From: M3007 sp964550795
GTDB taxonomy: Bacteria > Bacteroidota > Bacteroidia > Chitinophagales > Saprospiraceae
Length of the DNA stretch: 64,000 nt
Reading direction: 5' to 3'
Assembly (NCBI GenBank): GCA_964550795.1
Contig: CAZKBH010000009.1
Span: 1 to 64,000, forward strand
The position numbers and the translations under genes were made by a program. Every line of letters starts with the position of its first letter. The first letter of the stretch is position 1. The notes under the pieces are model-generated. The model made no database searches and was not told the origin of the DNA. It saw nothing but the letters and a program-made list of their open reading frames with translations. Positions 10,484 to 18,777 of the stretch are shown here, one piece after another.

Positions 10484-11028
10484 GCCAAAAGATCCGCCCA
10501 TTGTACGATGAACACGGGGCCGAGGGCTACTACCGTGCCTACGCTGATGCGTACGAAAACCCGCATTTGCCCGAAATTCAGGCACTGTTAGCGCGCAATT
10601 TTGAACGATTCGATTGTTCAGGCACCGTCCTGGACTTTGCTGCGGGTGGTGGCGAGGTGGCCAGTAAGCTTCTACAGCTTGGGGCGAAAAACGTCCTGGG
10701 CTGCGATCCTTTCACCCACGCCCTTTTTGAGCGAAAAACGGGATTGCCCTGTCTGCAGCTTTCATTTAAAGAAGTTGTGCGCGCGGGACTACCGGGAACA
10801 TACTCCCTGATTGTCAGTTCGTTTGCGCTGCATCTTTGTCCACTCAAGGATCTTTTTTCCCTCACCTGGAATCTGCTGCAAGCAGCGCCCCTGCTGGTTG
10901 TCATCACGCCCCACAAACGCCCGGAGCTGGAGAAGTTGCCCGGAATTGAGCTTGTTTGGGAGGATGTGGTAGAGACGGAACGTGGGAAGAAGGTGCGGAT
11001 GAAGGGGTATAGGGTGAACATCACATAA
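10480..11028 (+). CDS. class I SAM-dependent methyltransferase
   Basis: 182 residues with a Rossmann methyltransferase core: motif I is VLDFAAGGGEVASKLL with the acidic residue at the end of strand 2 in VLGCDPF, followed by YSLIVSSFALHL as motif IV. The substrate cannot be told from sequence. The likely start is TTG at 10480, which overlaps the TGA stop of the MCE gene (TTGA), implying translational coupling; there is no in-frame ATG before the conserved core. The last codons (NIT, stop) lie in a 9-bp-period repeat shared with other gene ends in the window. Confidence 0.8.
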   Translation: MSQKIRPLYDEHGAEGYYRAYADAYENPHLPEIQALLARNFERFDCSGTVLDFAAGGGEVASKLLQLGAKNVLGCDPFTHALFERKTGLPCLQLSFKEVVRAGLPGTYSLIVSSFALHLCPLKDLFSLTWNLLQAAPLLVVITPHKRPELEKLPGIELVWEDVVETERGKKVRMKGYRVNIT

Positions 11029-11048
11029 ATCATACGAATCATAGTTCA
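11022..11048. repeat. period-9 repeat (ATCA units) at convergent gene ends
   Basis: ATCA recurs every 9 bp (ATCACATAA, ATCATACGA, ATCATAGTT), spanning the stop codon of the methyltransferase gene. It lies between two convergent genes. Relatives occur at 12971, 25146 and 29597. Confidence 0.6.
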
Positions 11049-11058
11049 GACAATATAC

Positions 11059-12696
11059 CTATTGCCAATGTCTCAACACCTGCCACAACATCTGCACAAA
11101 CACAATTTTCCCAATTAACAATAAAGGATACACCAAGGCATAACCGTAAGTAGGTATTTTATTGCCTGATACGTTGTTGGCATAATCCAAATTGGCCGGA
11201 TGGTGACTGAGCATGCCAATCAGCAGGGAAAAGGGGATTTTGAGCCATTTATACCCCGCTGTCAGGATCAAAATACTGCCTACAATGCTGACCAAGGCCG
11301 CCGATGTGAACATCAATGGACCTGCAGGGCTTAGCATGGTACTCAAAAATGCTGCACCTGAGTTAATCCCAATAGCGGCCAACATCAAAATAAGGCCAAT
11401 CTGGCGCAGCGTAAGGTTGGCAGAGTAGGGGAGCGTCCAAAGAACAGGCCCAGACCGGCGAATATAGGACAATAACAGCCCTGCCACCAAGGGGCCTCCG
11501 GCAAAGCCAAGGCTGAACAAAATATCACCTGGCAAAGTCATTTCGATAGAGCCAATCAGGATACCCAAACCCATGCCTAAGCCAAACGGCAACAAATCAA
11601 TATGACTCAGTTGTTCATACGAGTCGCCAAAAAGTTTTTCCAAAGCTTTCATATCCTCCTGCTTGGCAAGCACCCGGATTCGGTCGCCCAATTCGAGTAC
11701 GGTATCGGCATGGACCAATGAATCCAGATCACCGTGGCGGATTCGGGTAAGCACCACCTGATACTGTTCATGCAGATTGAGGGCCGCGACGGTTTTGCCG
11801 GCTGTTTGTGCGTTGGAAATAAACATACGACGGGTGGCAAACACGGATTGATCGCCGGCCAATTGTTCCTTATTGGGTTCTCCAAATAAATGAATTACCT
11901 GCTCCACCGACTCATTTTCGCCCGTAACCCCGACCTCATCGCCCAGTTCAAGAACGCTGTCCCAGTGACACAGCCAATCTTCCGTACCGCGTCGTAGCCT
12001 GCCGAATACCACCGGCCATAGGTATTGGTTATTCAGGACGCGCAGAGATTTTCCAGCCACTTCAGGATTGGTTACGACGAGGCTGCGATTGACAATGGGG
12101 CGACCGGAAGGGAACTCGCTGTTTAAGGATTGCGCCTCTGCAGCAAAGTCAATGCGAAACCAACGACGCAGGAGCGCCACGGCAATCATCAGTCCCAGTA
12201 CACCCATCGGATACGAAATGGAGTACCCGACCACCGCGCTTCTGGTCATTGCATCGGAGTCGGCATTGGGGCGGGAATGGATGGCGTCCAGCAGTCCGGC
12301 AAGCGCGGGGGTGTTGGTGGTAATCCCGGAGAGCATGCCTGCCGCAGCCGAAGCATCAAAACCCAGCATGATGGCTACGATGCCCAGCAGCAAAGACAAA
12401 GTACTCAGCGCCGTTATGGCGAGGATCAAATTGGCGGTGCCGCGCTTTTTAAATGAATTAAAAAAAGAGGGTCCTGAGCTTAAGCCAATACTATACACAA
12501 ACATGGCAAGGCCCAGCATTTTGATCACTTCGGGGATTTGAACATCAGGTTTAAGCGCCCCTATGGCCAGTCCGACGAACAGAATGGTGGCCACCCCCAG
12601 TTTATGGCCTCGCCAGGAAATATTGCCGACCAACGAGCCTAAAGCCGCTGCCAGAAACAAATATAAGAGCGCCTCTTCTGTGCTGCCGTGTTCCAT
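11059..12696 (-). CDS. AspT/YidE/YbjL family membrane transporter with two RCK_C domains
   Basis: 545 residues. Two homologous membrane halves (about 10-180 and 375-545) carry the AspT-YidE-YbjL duplication. The first half shows MFVYSIGLSSGP and AAGMLSGITTNTPAL, the second ILMLAAIGINSGAAF and the related SLLIGMLSHHPANL. Between them lie two TrkA-C/RCK_C regulatory domains (about 200-285 and 290-370, each with VLELGDE/VLELGDR). AspT itself exchanges aspartate for alanine. The substrate here is unknown because the family is broad. It is a single gene facing the methyltransferase gene, with the start ATG at 12696. Confidence 0.88.
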   Translation of the reverse strand: MEHGSTEEALLYLFLAAALGSLVGNISWRGHKLGVATILFVGLAIGALKPDVQIPEVIKMLGLAMFVYSIGLSSGPSFFNSFKKRGTANLILAITALSTLSLLLGIVAIMLGFDASAAAGMLSGITTNTPALAGLLDAIHSRPNADSDAMTRSAVVGYSISYPMGVLGLMIAVALLRRWFRIDFAAEAQSLNSEFPSGRPIVNRSLVVTNPEVAGKSLRVLNNQYLWPVVFGRLRRGTEDWLCHWDSVLELGDEVGVTGENESVEQVIHLFGEPNKEQLAGDQSVFATRRMFISNAQTAGKTVAALNLHEQYQVVLTRIRHGDLDSLVHADTVLELGDRIRVLAKQEDMKALEKLFGDSYEQLSHIDLLPFGLGMGLGILIGSIEMTLPGDILFSLGFAGGPLVAGLLLSYIRRSGPVLWTLPYSANLTLRQIGLILMLAAIGINSGAAFLSTMLSPAGPLMFTSAALVSIVGSILILTAGYKWLKIPFSLLIGMLSHHPANLDYANNVSGNKIPTYGYALVYPLLLIGKIVFVQMLWQVLRHWQ

Positions 12697-12715
12697 TTTG
12701 GCAAAATTACGATTA

Positions 12716-12879
12716 CTAGTGCCGCATCCACCGAATGTCCTATGAATTGGCGGTTATATTTTCCGTTCATCTGCGTTCATCGTCGGTTAAAATGTCCCGC
12801 ATTGCGCCCTCCTCAGGGCCTTGATGAACAAAAAATCTACCACCCCAATTCATAAACCATTCGGTGGATGCGGCACTAG
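12716..12879. mobile_element. MITE-like element with 35-bp terminal inverted repeats
   Basis: The left end 12716-12750 and right end 12845-12879 are inverted copies matching at 32 of 35 positions, starting CTAGTGCCGCATCC on both strands. The 164-bp element has no coding capacity. The same end sequence recurs alone at 46223-46234 and 48456-48482, so this is a dispersed family. No clear target-site duplication could be seen. Confidence 0.7.
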
Positions 12880-12904
12880 GAGTTAAGTACCGATGAAATA
12901 CCGC

Positions 12905-12942
12905 AAAAAAGGCGGTTTCACCTTCTGGTGAACCGCCTTTTT
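12905..12942. terminator. strong bidirectional hairpin terminator
   Basis: A GC-rich stem (GGCGGTTTCACC paired with GGTGAACCGCC, loop TTCT) is flanked by six A on the left and five T on the right. It could stop transcription on either strand. On the minus strand it would end the DUF2383-like remnant at 13003. Confidence 0.8.
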
Positions 12943-12970
12943 GCACATCGCAAATGTTCTCAGGTCTTAA

Positions 12971-12995
12971 ATCATTTAAATCACCTGAATCAAAT
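12971..12995. repeat. period-9 repeat (AATCA units)
   Basis: AATCATTTA, AATCACCTG and AATCAAAT follow one another at 9-bp spacing, just downstream (on the minus strand) of the stop codon of the DUF2383-like remnant. It belongs to the same family as the repeats at 11022, 25146 and 29597. Confidence 0.5.
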
Positions 12996-13002
12996 CTTGT
13001 TT

Positions 13003-13188
13003 TTAATGCGTTGCCATTTCGTGCATTGATTTTATGGTCTCAAAGTCAGCTTTTATTAAACTCAGCTGCGTAGAAATCATCCTTTGCTGGGCTGAACTTA
13101 AATGTTCGCGGTCATTTTCGAGCACATTTTCATAAGTATCCACGGCCTCAGACTCACCGTACTCGTAGGAGTCGAGAATAACTTACCG
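13003..13188 (-). pseudogene. remnant of a DUF2383-like four-helix protein
   Basis: On the minus strand, codons ending at the stop 13003-13005 encode about 59 residues including SYEYGESEAVDTYENVLEND and STQLSLIKADFETIKSMHE. The GE..AV..Y..VLE and Q...I....D.I..L pattern resembles the C-terminal half of DUF2383 (PA2169-type, ferritin-like) proteins. There is no start codon before the conserved part, and an in-frame stop (TAA) lies just upstream. The preceding helix may continue in another frame (ALHNWKICNASSHGK). It is therefore probably a decayed or frameshifted copy. The family assignment is from memory and only moderately sure. Confidence 0.45.
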
Positions 13189-13243
13189 TGTGAAGACGCG
13201 TTGCAGATCTTCCAGTTATGCAGCGCTTTAGTCCACAATTTTC

Positions 13244-13252
13244 TACCTTTGC
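13244..13252 (+). promoter_or_regulatory. candidate -7 promoter box for ahcY
   Basis: TACCTTTGC fits the Bacteroidota -7 consensus TAnnTTTG and lies about 120 bp upstream of the ahcY start. The -33 region is weak (TTTA, 13 bp upstream). Confidence 0.4.
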
Positions 13253-13372
13253 ACTGTTTTTTCGACAACCTTACAGAAGGATGTTTTGTTTGGGGTTTTA
13301 AAATTGCGCTCAGGCCAAATATTTGCGCTCCAAACACCGCCAAAATCGTTCATCACTTATCTTCAACATTTA

Positions 13373-14668
13373 ATGGCTGCTTACAAAGTCAAAGACATCG
13401 CCCTCGCCGAATGGGGTCGCAAAGAAATTCAACTTGCCGAGGCTGAAATGCCGGGTCTCATGGCACTTCGCGAAGAATTTGGCGCCACAAAGCCACTGCA
13501 AGGTGCACGAATCGCTGGTTGCCTGCACATGACTATCCAGACCGCCGTGCTCATCGAAACCCTGGTGGAACTCGGCGCGGAAGTTTCCTGGTCGTCTTGC
13601 AACATCTTCTCAACCCAAGACCACGCCGCGGCGGCCATCGCTGCTGCGGGTATTCCCGTATTCGCCTGGAAAGGCATGAATGCAGAGGAGTTTGACTGGT
13701 GTATCGAGCAAACACTCTTCGCTTTTGAGGGCGGCAAACCGCTCAACATGATTCTCGACGACGGCGGCGACCTTACCAATATGGTGCTCGACCAATTCCC
13801 TGAACTCGCAGCGGGCATCGGCGGTATCTCGGAGGAAACCACCACGGGCGTACACCGCCTCTACGAGCGTGTGGCAAAAGGCACCCTTCCCATGCCCGCA
13901 ATCAACATCAACGACTCAGTAACGAAGTCGAAATTCGACAACAAATACGGCTGCAAAGAAAGTCTGGTGGATGCCATCCGCCGCGCAACCGACATCATGA
14001 TGGCTGGCAAAGTTGCCGTGGTGGCTGGTTACGGCGACGTAGGCAAAGGCTCCGCTGCATCCCTTCAGGGCGCTGGTGCTCGCGTAATCGTGACTGAAAT
14101 TGACCCCATCTGCGCCCTGCAGGCGGCTATGGATGGTTTCGAGGTAAAACGGATGGAAAACGCAATCCCACGCGCCAATATCGTGGTGACTGCTACAGGC
14201 AACTGCGACATCGTGATGGAAAAACACTTCCGTCTGATGAAAGACAAGACCATCGTTTGCAACATCGGCCACTTCGACAACGAGATTGATATGGCTTGGC
14301 TGAATAACAATTACGGTCACACCAAAGTTACCATCAAACCTCAGGTGGACTTGTACAACATTGATGGTAAAGACATCCTCGTGCTGGCAGAAGGCCGCTT
14401 GGTGAACCTGGGCTGCGGAACGGGACACCCTTCGTTCGTAATGTCCAACTCCTTCACCAATCAGGTGTTGGCTCAACTCGAACTTTGGCAAAACGCCAAG
14501 GCCTACGAGAACAAAGTATATATGCTGCCTAAACATCTCGACGAAAAAGTAGCGCGTCTGCACCTTGCCAAAATCGGCGTAGAACTAGAGGAACTTAACA
14601 CCATGCAGGCCGACTATATCGGTGTGAAGGTGGAAGGACCGTTCAAGCCGGAGTATTATAGGTATTGA
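13373..14668 (+). CDS. ahcY: adenosylhomocysteinase
   Basis: 431 residues, a normal length for the family. It converts S-adenosylhomocysteine to homocysteine and adenosine, clearing the product inhibitor of methyltransferases. Substrate-site sequences are visible (HMTIQTAVLIETL, WSSCNIFSTQDHAAAA), as is the NAD-binding loop VVAGYGDVGKGSA, and the protein ends in FKPEYYRY as usual. The frame is open 87 bp further upstream, but ATG 13373 (MAAYKVKDIALAEWG) is where homology begins. It is monocistronic: a promoter-like box lies upstream and a terminator downstream. Confidence 0.97.
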   Translation: MAAYKVKDIALAEWGRKEIQLAEAEMPGLMALREEFGATKPLQGARIAGCLHMTIQTAVLIETLVELGAEVSWSSCNIFSTQDHAAAAIAAAGIPVFAWKGMNAEEFDWCIEQTLFAFEGGKPLNMILDDGGDLTNMVLDQFPELAAGIGGISEETTTGVHRLYERVAKGTLPMPAININDSVTKSKFDNKYGCKESLVDAIRRATDIMMAGKVAVVAGYGDVGKGSAASLQGAGARVIVTEIDPICALQAAMDGFEVKRMENAIPRANIVVTATGNCDIVMEKHFRLMKDKTIVCNIGHFDNEIDMAWLNNNYGHTKVTIKPQVDLYNIDGKDILVLAEGRLVNLGCGTGHPSFVMSNSFTNQVLAQLELWQNAKAYENKVYMLPKHLDEKVARLHLAKIGVELEELNTMQADYIGVKVEGPFKPEYYRY

Positions 14669-14669
14669 G

Positions 14670-14774
14670 TTAATGTGGCCAATGTGGTTAATGTGGTCAA
14701 TGGGTCAATGTGGCCAATGTGGTTAATGTGGTCAATGATTTAATGTGGTCAATGTGGCCAATGGGTCAATGTGC
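14670..14774. repeat. tandem 9-bp repeat (AATGTGGYC) after ahcY
   Basis: About twelve copies of a 9-bp unit, variants of TTAATGTGG, CCAATGTGG and TCAATGTGG with a few 8-bp units, begin one base after the ahcY stop codon. The reverse complement of the same repeat lies at the end of gltX (46640-46711). Confidence 0.85.
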
Positions 14775-14777
14775 CTG

Positions 14778-14818
14778 AAAAATCGCGTTTCATCGAGGGT
14801 TCGGTGAGGCGCGATTTT
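14778..14818 (+). terminator. ahcY terminator
   Basis: AAAATCGCG and CGCGATTTT form a stem around a 23-base loop that itself can pair further; GTTTTTG follows. It lies directly behind the tandem repeat downstream of ahcY. Confidence 0.6.
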
Positions 14819-14881
14819 GTTTTTGATTTCGACTGAAGAATGGTAGGATAAACCAGACTTTTTGTTTATTTTGTATTCTAA

Positions 14882-15004
14882 AAATTAAAAAGTATCCAAC
14901 TATTAACGCGCGACGGAGAAGAGGTTTTTTATAAAACAGAATTGACCGACCCCATCACGGGCATAAAAATTAATGTAGAAAAGGTTTTTGAGGATTTGGC
15001 TTGA
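14882..15004 (+). pseudogene. possible remnant of a small protein gene
   Basis: The 585-bp stretch between ahcY and the ABC gene contains an open stretch with coding-like composition ending at a TGA stop: DGEEVFYKTELTDPITG then IKINVEKVFEDLA. No ATG, GTG or TTG precedes it in frame before a stop. It may be a decayed small gene or one with a mutated start. I do not recognise a family. The rest of the stretch holds repeats, a terminator and 9-bp inverted arms (ATAGGTGA/TCACCTAT near 15025-15065). Confidence 0.3.
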
Positions 15005-15172
15005 AATCCGTTGGTCTTGAAGCATAGGTGACTGCTTTAACTTGGTCTCTTCAAATCACCTATACCATACTATATCCCCGTCTAATATTTCCCGGCTTCC
15101 GTCCGGCTTTTTGGCCTTGTCTGTAACAAGTTGCCCCTTTCGCTGTTCCAATTTCTCCAAGAAATAAGCCAC

Positions 15173-15252
15173 AATCGAATCAATCGAACCAATCGAACCA
15201 ATCGAACCAATCTTTTCAATCGAATCAATTGTCTCAATCGTCAAAATCGAAT
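15173..15252. repeat. period-9 repeat (AATCGAAYC) before ABC gene
   Basis: About nine units related to AATCGAATC and AATCGAACC end one base before the ABC ATPase start codon at 15254. In frame they would read as repeated Asn-Arg-Thr, so an upstream start would add a low-complexity leader. Related units occur at 17871 and 25089. Confidence 0.85.
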
Positions 15253-15253
15253 A

Positions 15254-15934
15254 ATGCTCACTGTCTCTCACCTCACCAAGCAATACCGAACCGCCCACAA
15301 CACCGACCTCACCGTGCTCGAGGACGTGAGTTTTAATCTGGAGGCCGGCGATACCTTCTCCATCGTGGGACCTTCCGGCTCCGGCAAAACTACTTTGTTG
15401 GGGCTTTGTGCAGGATTGGATCGCGCAACCAGCGGAACGGTTTCCTTAAATAACATTGCCCTGGAATCACTTTCCGAAGACGAACGGGCTGATGTCCGCA
15501 ACCAACACGTGGGGTTTGTTTTTCAGAATTTTCAGCTCATTCCAACCCTCACCGCGCTGGAAAACGTGATGGTGCCGCTCGAGCTTCGGGGCGATAAATC
15601 CGCGGAAACGGTTGCCCGCCAATGGCTGGCGAAGGTTGGACTTTCTGATCGTCTGGATCACTATCCAACCCAGCTTTCGGGCGGCGAACAACAGCGCGTT
15701 TGTATCGCCCGCGCATTCTCCAACAGTCCCAAAATCCTTTTCGCCGATGAGCCAACAGGCAACCTCGATGTGGACAACGCTTCGGGAATCGTTGATCTAA
15801 TCTTCGACCTAAACCGCACCGCTGGAACCACCCTCGTGCTCGTCACCCACGACCCCGAACTCGCCCAACGCACCCAGCGAATTTTGAAAATCAAAGGTGG
15901 AAAAATAGAATCTTTAAGCAGCACAGCCGGGTAA
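15254..15934 (+). CDS. ABC transporter ATP-binding protein, LolD/MacB type
   Basis: 226 residues. Walker A GPSGSGKTT, Q-loop FQNFQL, signature LSGGEQQR, Walker B ILFADEPTGNLD and the H-loop VTHD are all present. The DEPTGNLD and NVMVPLEL segments are typical of the LolD/MacB/YbbA group, which power lipoprotein release or mechanotransmission. No permease gene is adjacent, which is unusual. ATG 15254 is chosen because homology starts there; the upstream frame is only repeat DNA. The following gene starts 1 bp after the stop, so the two are co-transcribed. Confidence 0.9.
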   Translation: MLTVSHLTKQYRTAHNTDLTVLEDVSFNLEAGDTFSIVGPSGSGKTTLLGLCAGLDRATSGTVSLNNIALESLSEDERADVRNQHVGFVFQNFQLIPTLTALENVMVPLELRGDKSAETVARQWLAKVGLSDRLDHYPTQLSGGEQQRVCIARAFSNSPKILFADEPTGNLDVDNASGIVDLIFDLNRTAGTTLVLVTHDPELAQRTQRILKIKGGKIESLSSTAG

Positions 15935-15935
15935 A

Positions 15936-17000
15936 ATGCCAACCTGTTTAAGCCCTACGATGGAAAAAATCGCTCGGCGTTTTGTTCGTATGGACAAGTT
16001 TATCTCCGCCGCACCCATTGGAAATGGCAACATCAATGACACGTATCGCATTGATTTTGAGGAAGATGGAGGACAGAAATCGCTGTTGTTGCAGCGGCTG
16101 AATCACCAGGTATTCCGGCAGCCGAGCCTGGTGATGGACAATACTTTGCTTGTGTGCAAACACCTGGCGCAAGGCGATTATCCGTATCAAATTGCTGCGC
16201 CTCTGCCCGCTTTGGATGCTGCGTTTTTACAAAAGGACGAAGCGGGGAATTACTGGCGGGTGTTTCCGTACCTCGAAAACACTTTTGCCCCCGAAGGCGT
16301 TACAGACCCGGGAATTGCCTACGAGGCAGCGCGGGCCTACGGGTCATTTGCACGGGTATTGCGCGATTTTCCGGCGCACACGCTGGCAGAAACAATCCCA
16401 GGGTTTCATGACACCGACCAGCGCTGGGCCTTTTTTTTGCAAACTTTGGATAAAGATCCTGTGGGTCGTGTCGCGGAATGCAAGTTGGAAATAGAAGCTG
16501 CTTTTGGGACAAAACCCGTCTTTGACCACATCAGCCAACTGAAAAAATCGGGATATTTGCCTCTTCGGGTAGCGCACAATGACACGAAGGCAGGGAACGT
16601 ACTTTTTGACCACACGACCCAAAAAGCATTGGCAGTCATTGATTTGGATACGGTGATGCCCGGCACCATTCTATCTGATTTCGGGGATATGGTGCGCACG
16701 TTTGTGCCCGATTGTTCAGAAGATTCCGCCCAAACCCCGAAATTAAGATTAGACGTACTGGAAGCTTTAAAACGCGGATTTCTGATAGAAACAGCGGGCT
16801 TTTTGACCGAAACAGAGCGCGATAACCTGATGCTTGCCGGAGCCTGGATGGTTGGAGAACAAGCCCTTCGCTTTCTCACGGATTGGCTGGCAGGCGATGT
16901 TTACTACAAAATCAAATCACCGGAACATAATTTAAGAAGGGCGCAGAATCAACTCGCGCTTTTTGGTACGCTTTATCCTTTTTATTCTTCTTCAATATGA
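15936..17000 (+). CDS. phosphotransferase (APH/choline kinase fold), possibly a hexosamine kinase
   Basis: 354 residues with an aminoglycoside-phosphotransferase fold: the N-terminal lobe has GNGNINDTYRI (P-loop-like), the catalytic loop is LRVAHNDTKAGNVLFD, and the metal-binding motif is VIDLDTVMPG. The overall pattern resembles NahK-type N-acetylhexosamine 1-kinases, which salvage GlcNAc or GalNAc, but the true substrate is uncertain. A second possible start is ATG 15960 (MEKIARRF). It lies between the ABC ATPase (1 bp) and cysE (ATGA overlap), in a three-gene operon. Confidence 0.8.
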   Translation: MPTCLSPTMEKIARRFVRMDKFISAAPIGNGNINDTYRIDFEEDGGQKSLLLQRLNHQVFRQPSLVMDNTLLVCKHLAQGDYPYQIAAPLPALDAAFLQKDEAGNYWRVFPYLENTFAPEGVTDPGIAYEAARAYGSFARVLRDFPAHTLAETIPGFHDTDQRWAFFLQTLDKDPVGRVAECKLEIEAAFGTKPVFDHISQLKKSGYLPLRVAHNDTKAGNVLFDHTTQKALAVIDLDTVMPGTILSDFGDMVRTFVPDCSEDSAQTPKLRLDVLEALKRGFLIETAGFLTETERDNLMLAGAWMVGEQALRFLTDWLAGDVYYKIKSPEHNLRRAQNQLALFGTLYPFYSSSI

Positions 17001-17827
17001 AACCGCAGCTCGAGCAATTTTTCCAAACCCTTGAACATCAGCAACTTTCGCAAAATGTGCAAATTCCGCCAAGGGCTGAAGCGCATCGTTTGGCAGACGC
17101 GTTGTTCCTGTTCCTTTTTCCCATGCTCAGTGAGGAGCCAAAACCAGCCAGGGTGCAATATGCCCTCTTGCGGCACGACCTGATGAAACTGCTCTATCCG
17201 CTTACCAAGGATAGTGGCGAATCTGTCGCAAACATTGCAAACGGCTTTTTCGACGAGTTGCCAACCATTTACGAAATGCTCCTCGAAGACGCAAAAGCGT
17301 TTTATGATTTTGACCCGGCAGCTACTTGTATTGAAGAGGTAATTGCCACGTATCCAGGGTTTTATGCCATTTCAAATTACCGCATATCCAATTTGCTTTT
17401 TCGTTTGGGAGCGCCGCTTTTGCCGCGATTTTTTGCCGAATACGTGCACGGAAAAACGGGCATTGACATTCATCCCGGCGCCACCATCGGTCGGTCCTTT
17501 TTTATTGACCACGGCACCGGGGTCGTCATCGGAGCAACGGCAGTGATCGGCAACAACGTGAAAATTTATCAGGGCGTTACGCTCGGCGCTTTGCAGGTAG
17601 ACAAATCATTGGCAAACGTAAAACGCCACCCAACCATCGAAGACAACTGTGTATTGTATGCCAATTCCACCATTTTGGGTGGTCGCACGGTCATCGGGCA
17701 CGATTCCGTGATCGGAGGCAACTCCTGGCTGACAGAGAGTGTGCCGGCCTATTCCGTCGTGTTGCATCAAAGTCAGGTCAAAGTGCGCACCCGGCCCTTC
17801 GATGAACCAGTAAACTTTGTGATTTAA
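16997..17827 (+). CDS. cysE: serine O-acetyltransferase
   Basis: 276 residues. The enzyme makes O-acetylserine from serine and acetyl-CoA, the first step of cysteine synthesis. The C-terminal half is a left-handed beta-helix of hexapeptide repeats with the active-site segments DIHPGATIGRSFFIDHGTG and VKIYQGVTLGAL; the N-terminal half is the usual helical domain. It resembles the EpsC-type long form. The start codon overlaps the stop of the kinase gene (ATGA). Confidence 0.92.
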   Translation: MKPQLEQFFQTLEHQQLSQNVQIPPRAEAHRLADALFLFLFPMLSEEPKPARVQYALLRHDLMKLLYPLTKDSGESVANIANGFFDELPTIYEMLLEDAKAFYDFDPAATCIEEVIATYPGFYAISNYRISNLLFRLGAPLLPRFFAEYVHGKTGIDIHPGATIGRSFFIDHGTGVVIGATAVIGNNVKIYQGVTLGALQVDKSLANVKRHPTIEDNCVLYANSTILGGRTVIGHDSVIGGNSWLTESVPAYSVVLHQSQVKVRTRPFDEPVNFVI

Positions 17828-17870
17828 GTAAGTGGCGCTGAACGATTTGGTTAAGGCGGAGTTGTTTTTC

Positions 17871-17907
17871 AATCGAATCAATCGAATCAATCGTCAAATC
17901 GAATCAT
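17871..17907. repeat. period-9 repeat (AATCGAATC) at the end of coaE
   Basis: Four to five units of AATCGAATC-type sequence between the convergent cysE and coaE genes. Read from the coaE side, the last codons and the TGA stop are repeat sequence. Confidence 0.8.
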
Positions 17908-18532
17908 TCATAACGGCTTGATGAACCCCCAACACCTGTGGGAGCAACAACTGCGAGCCGTCGTTGAGAATGATAAAATCCGCCAGTTTTAGTTTGTCTT
18001 CCTCCGGCAATTGTCCGCGCATTCGCGCTTGCACCTGCTCCTCCGTCAGGCCATCCCGTTCCATCACGCGCTGAATGCGCAGCTCAACCGGAGCGGCCAC
18101 CACAATCAGGTAATCGAGGTGCTGATGACTCCCGCTCTCCACCATCAGTGCCGCCTCTTTCAGCGTGTACGGATGGCCCAATCTGGCTTGTTCTTCATGC
18201 CATTCCAGGCTGACACGCTCCACTGCCGGGTGCACCAAGGCATTGAGCGCGGCCAGTTTTTGGGGCTCTGAAAAGGCAATCTGAGCAATGTAGGGGCGGT
18301 TGTATTCTCCGGATTCCAGATACGCTTCCGGGCCAAAAAGGGCGATTAAACCGGCCTGGATCTCAGGATCAAAGTTGATCAGTTTTTTGGCCCAGATGTC
18401 CGCATAAAAAATCGGGATGCCGAACGTTTCCTCAAAAATACGGCAAACCAGGCTCTTTCCACTCCCGATTCCGCCAGTAATGCCGACGCGTGGAATGGAT
18501 GACTGGGGAATAGATGTTTGAACCTCGGACAT
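17894..18532 (-). CDS. coaE: dephospho-CoA kinase
   Basis: 212 residues. It catalyses the last step of coenzyme A synthesis. The P-loop GITGGIGSGKS, the CoA-region motifs FYADIWAKKL and LVHPAVE, and the lid R.RMRGQLPEEDKLKLADF are clear. The C-terminal residues NDSI and the stop codon are encoded by the period-9 repeat, so the original C-terminus may have been altered by repeat growth. It is convergent with cysE. GCAAAGTTA at 18563 on the plus strand (TAACTTTGC on minus) is a candidate -7 box. Confidence 0.93.
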   Translation of the reverse strand: MSEVQTSIPQSSIPRVGITGGIGSGKSLVCRIFEETFGIPIFYADIWAKKLINFDPEIQAGLIALFGPEAYLESGEYNRPYIAQIAFSEPQKLAALNALVHPAVERVSLEWHEEQARLGHPYTLKEAALMVESGSHQHLDYLIVVAAPVELRIQRVMERDGLTEEQVQARMRGQLPEEDKLKLADFIILNDGSQLLLPQVLGVHQAVMNDSI

Positions 18533-18777
18533 GGTATGTTTTGCTGAAAGGTGTACGATTTGGCAAAGTTACGGGTCTGTGTCGGTACTTAGGAATCGGA
18601 TGAAACCAACAAGTTAATATTCCCCCGTTCCTCAGTTGCCGCTGAAGATCAAACCGCTTCAACCCCTGCGCACAAACACCGATTCGCCAAACAACTCCAA
18701 CATCCAGCGGTTCCAACTGTTAATGCGTGGTTGTCATCTTGCATTCGCTGTATTTTGCGGCCAGCATATCCCGACCT

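Noticed and set aside
15056..15298. Minus-strand 80-residue protein
   Set aside because: Its middle is the AATCGAAYC repeat (Ser-Ile-Gly runs) and it overlaps the ABC gene start. The last 35 residues look somewhat protein-like, but I could not support a gene.
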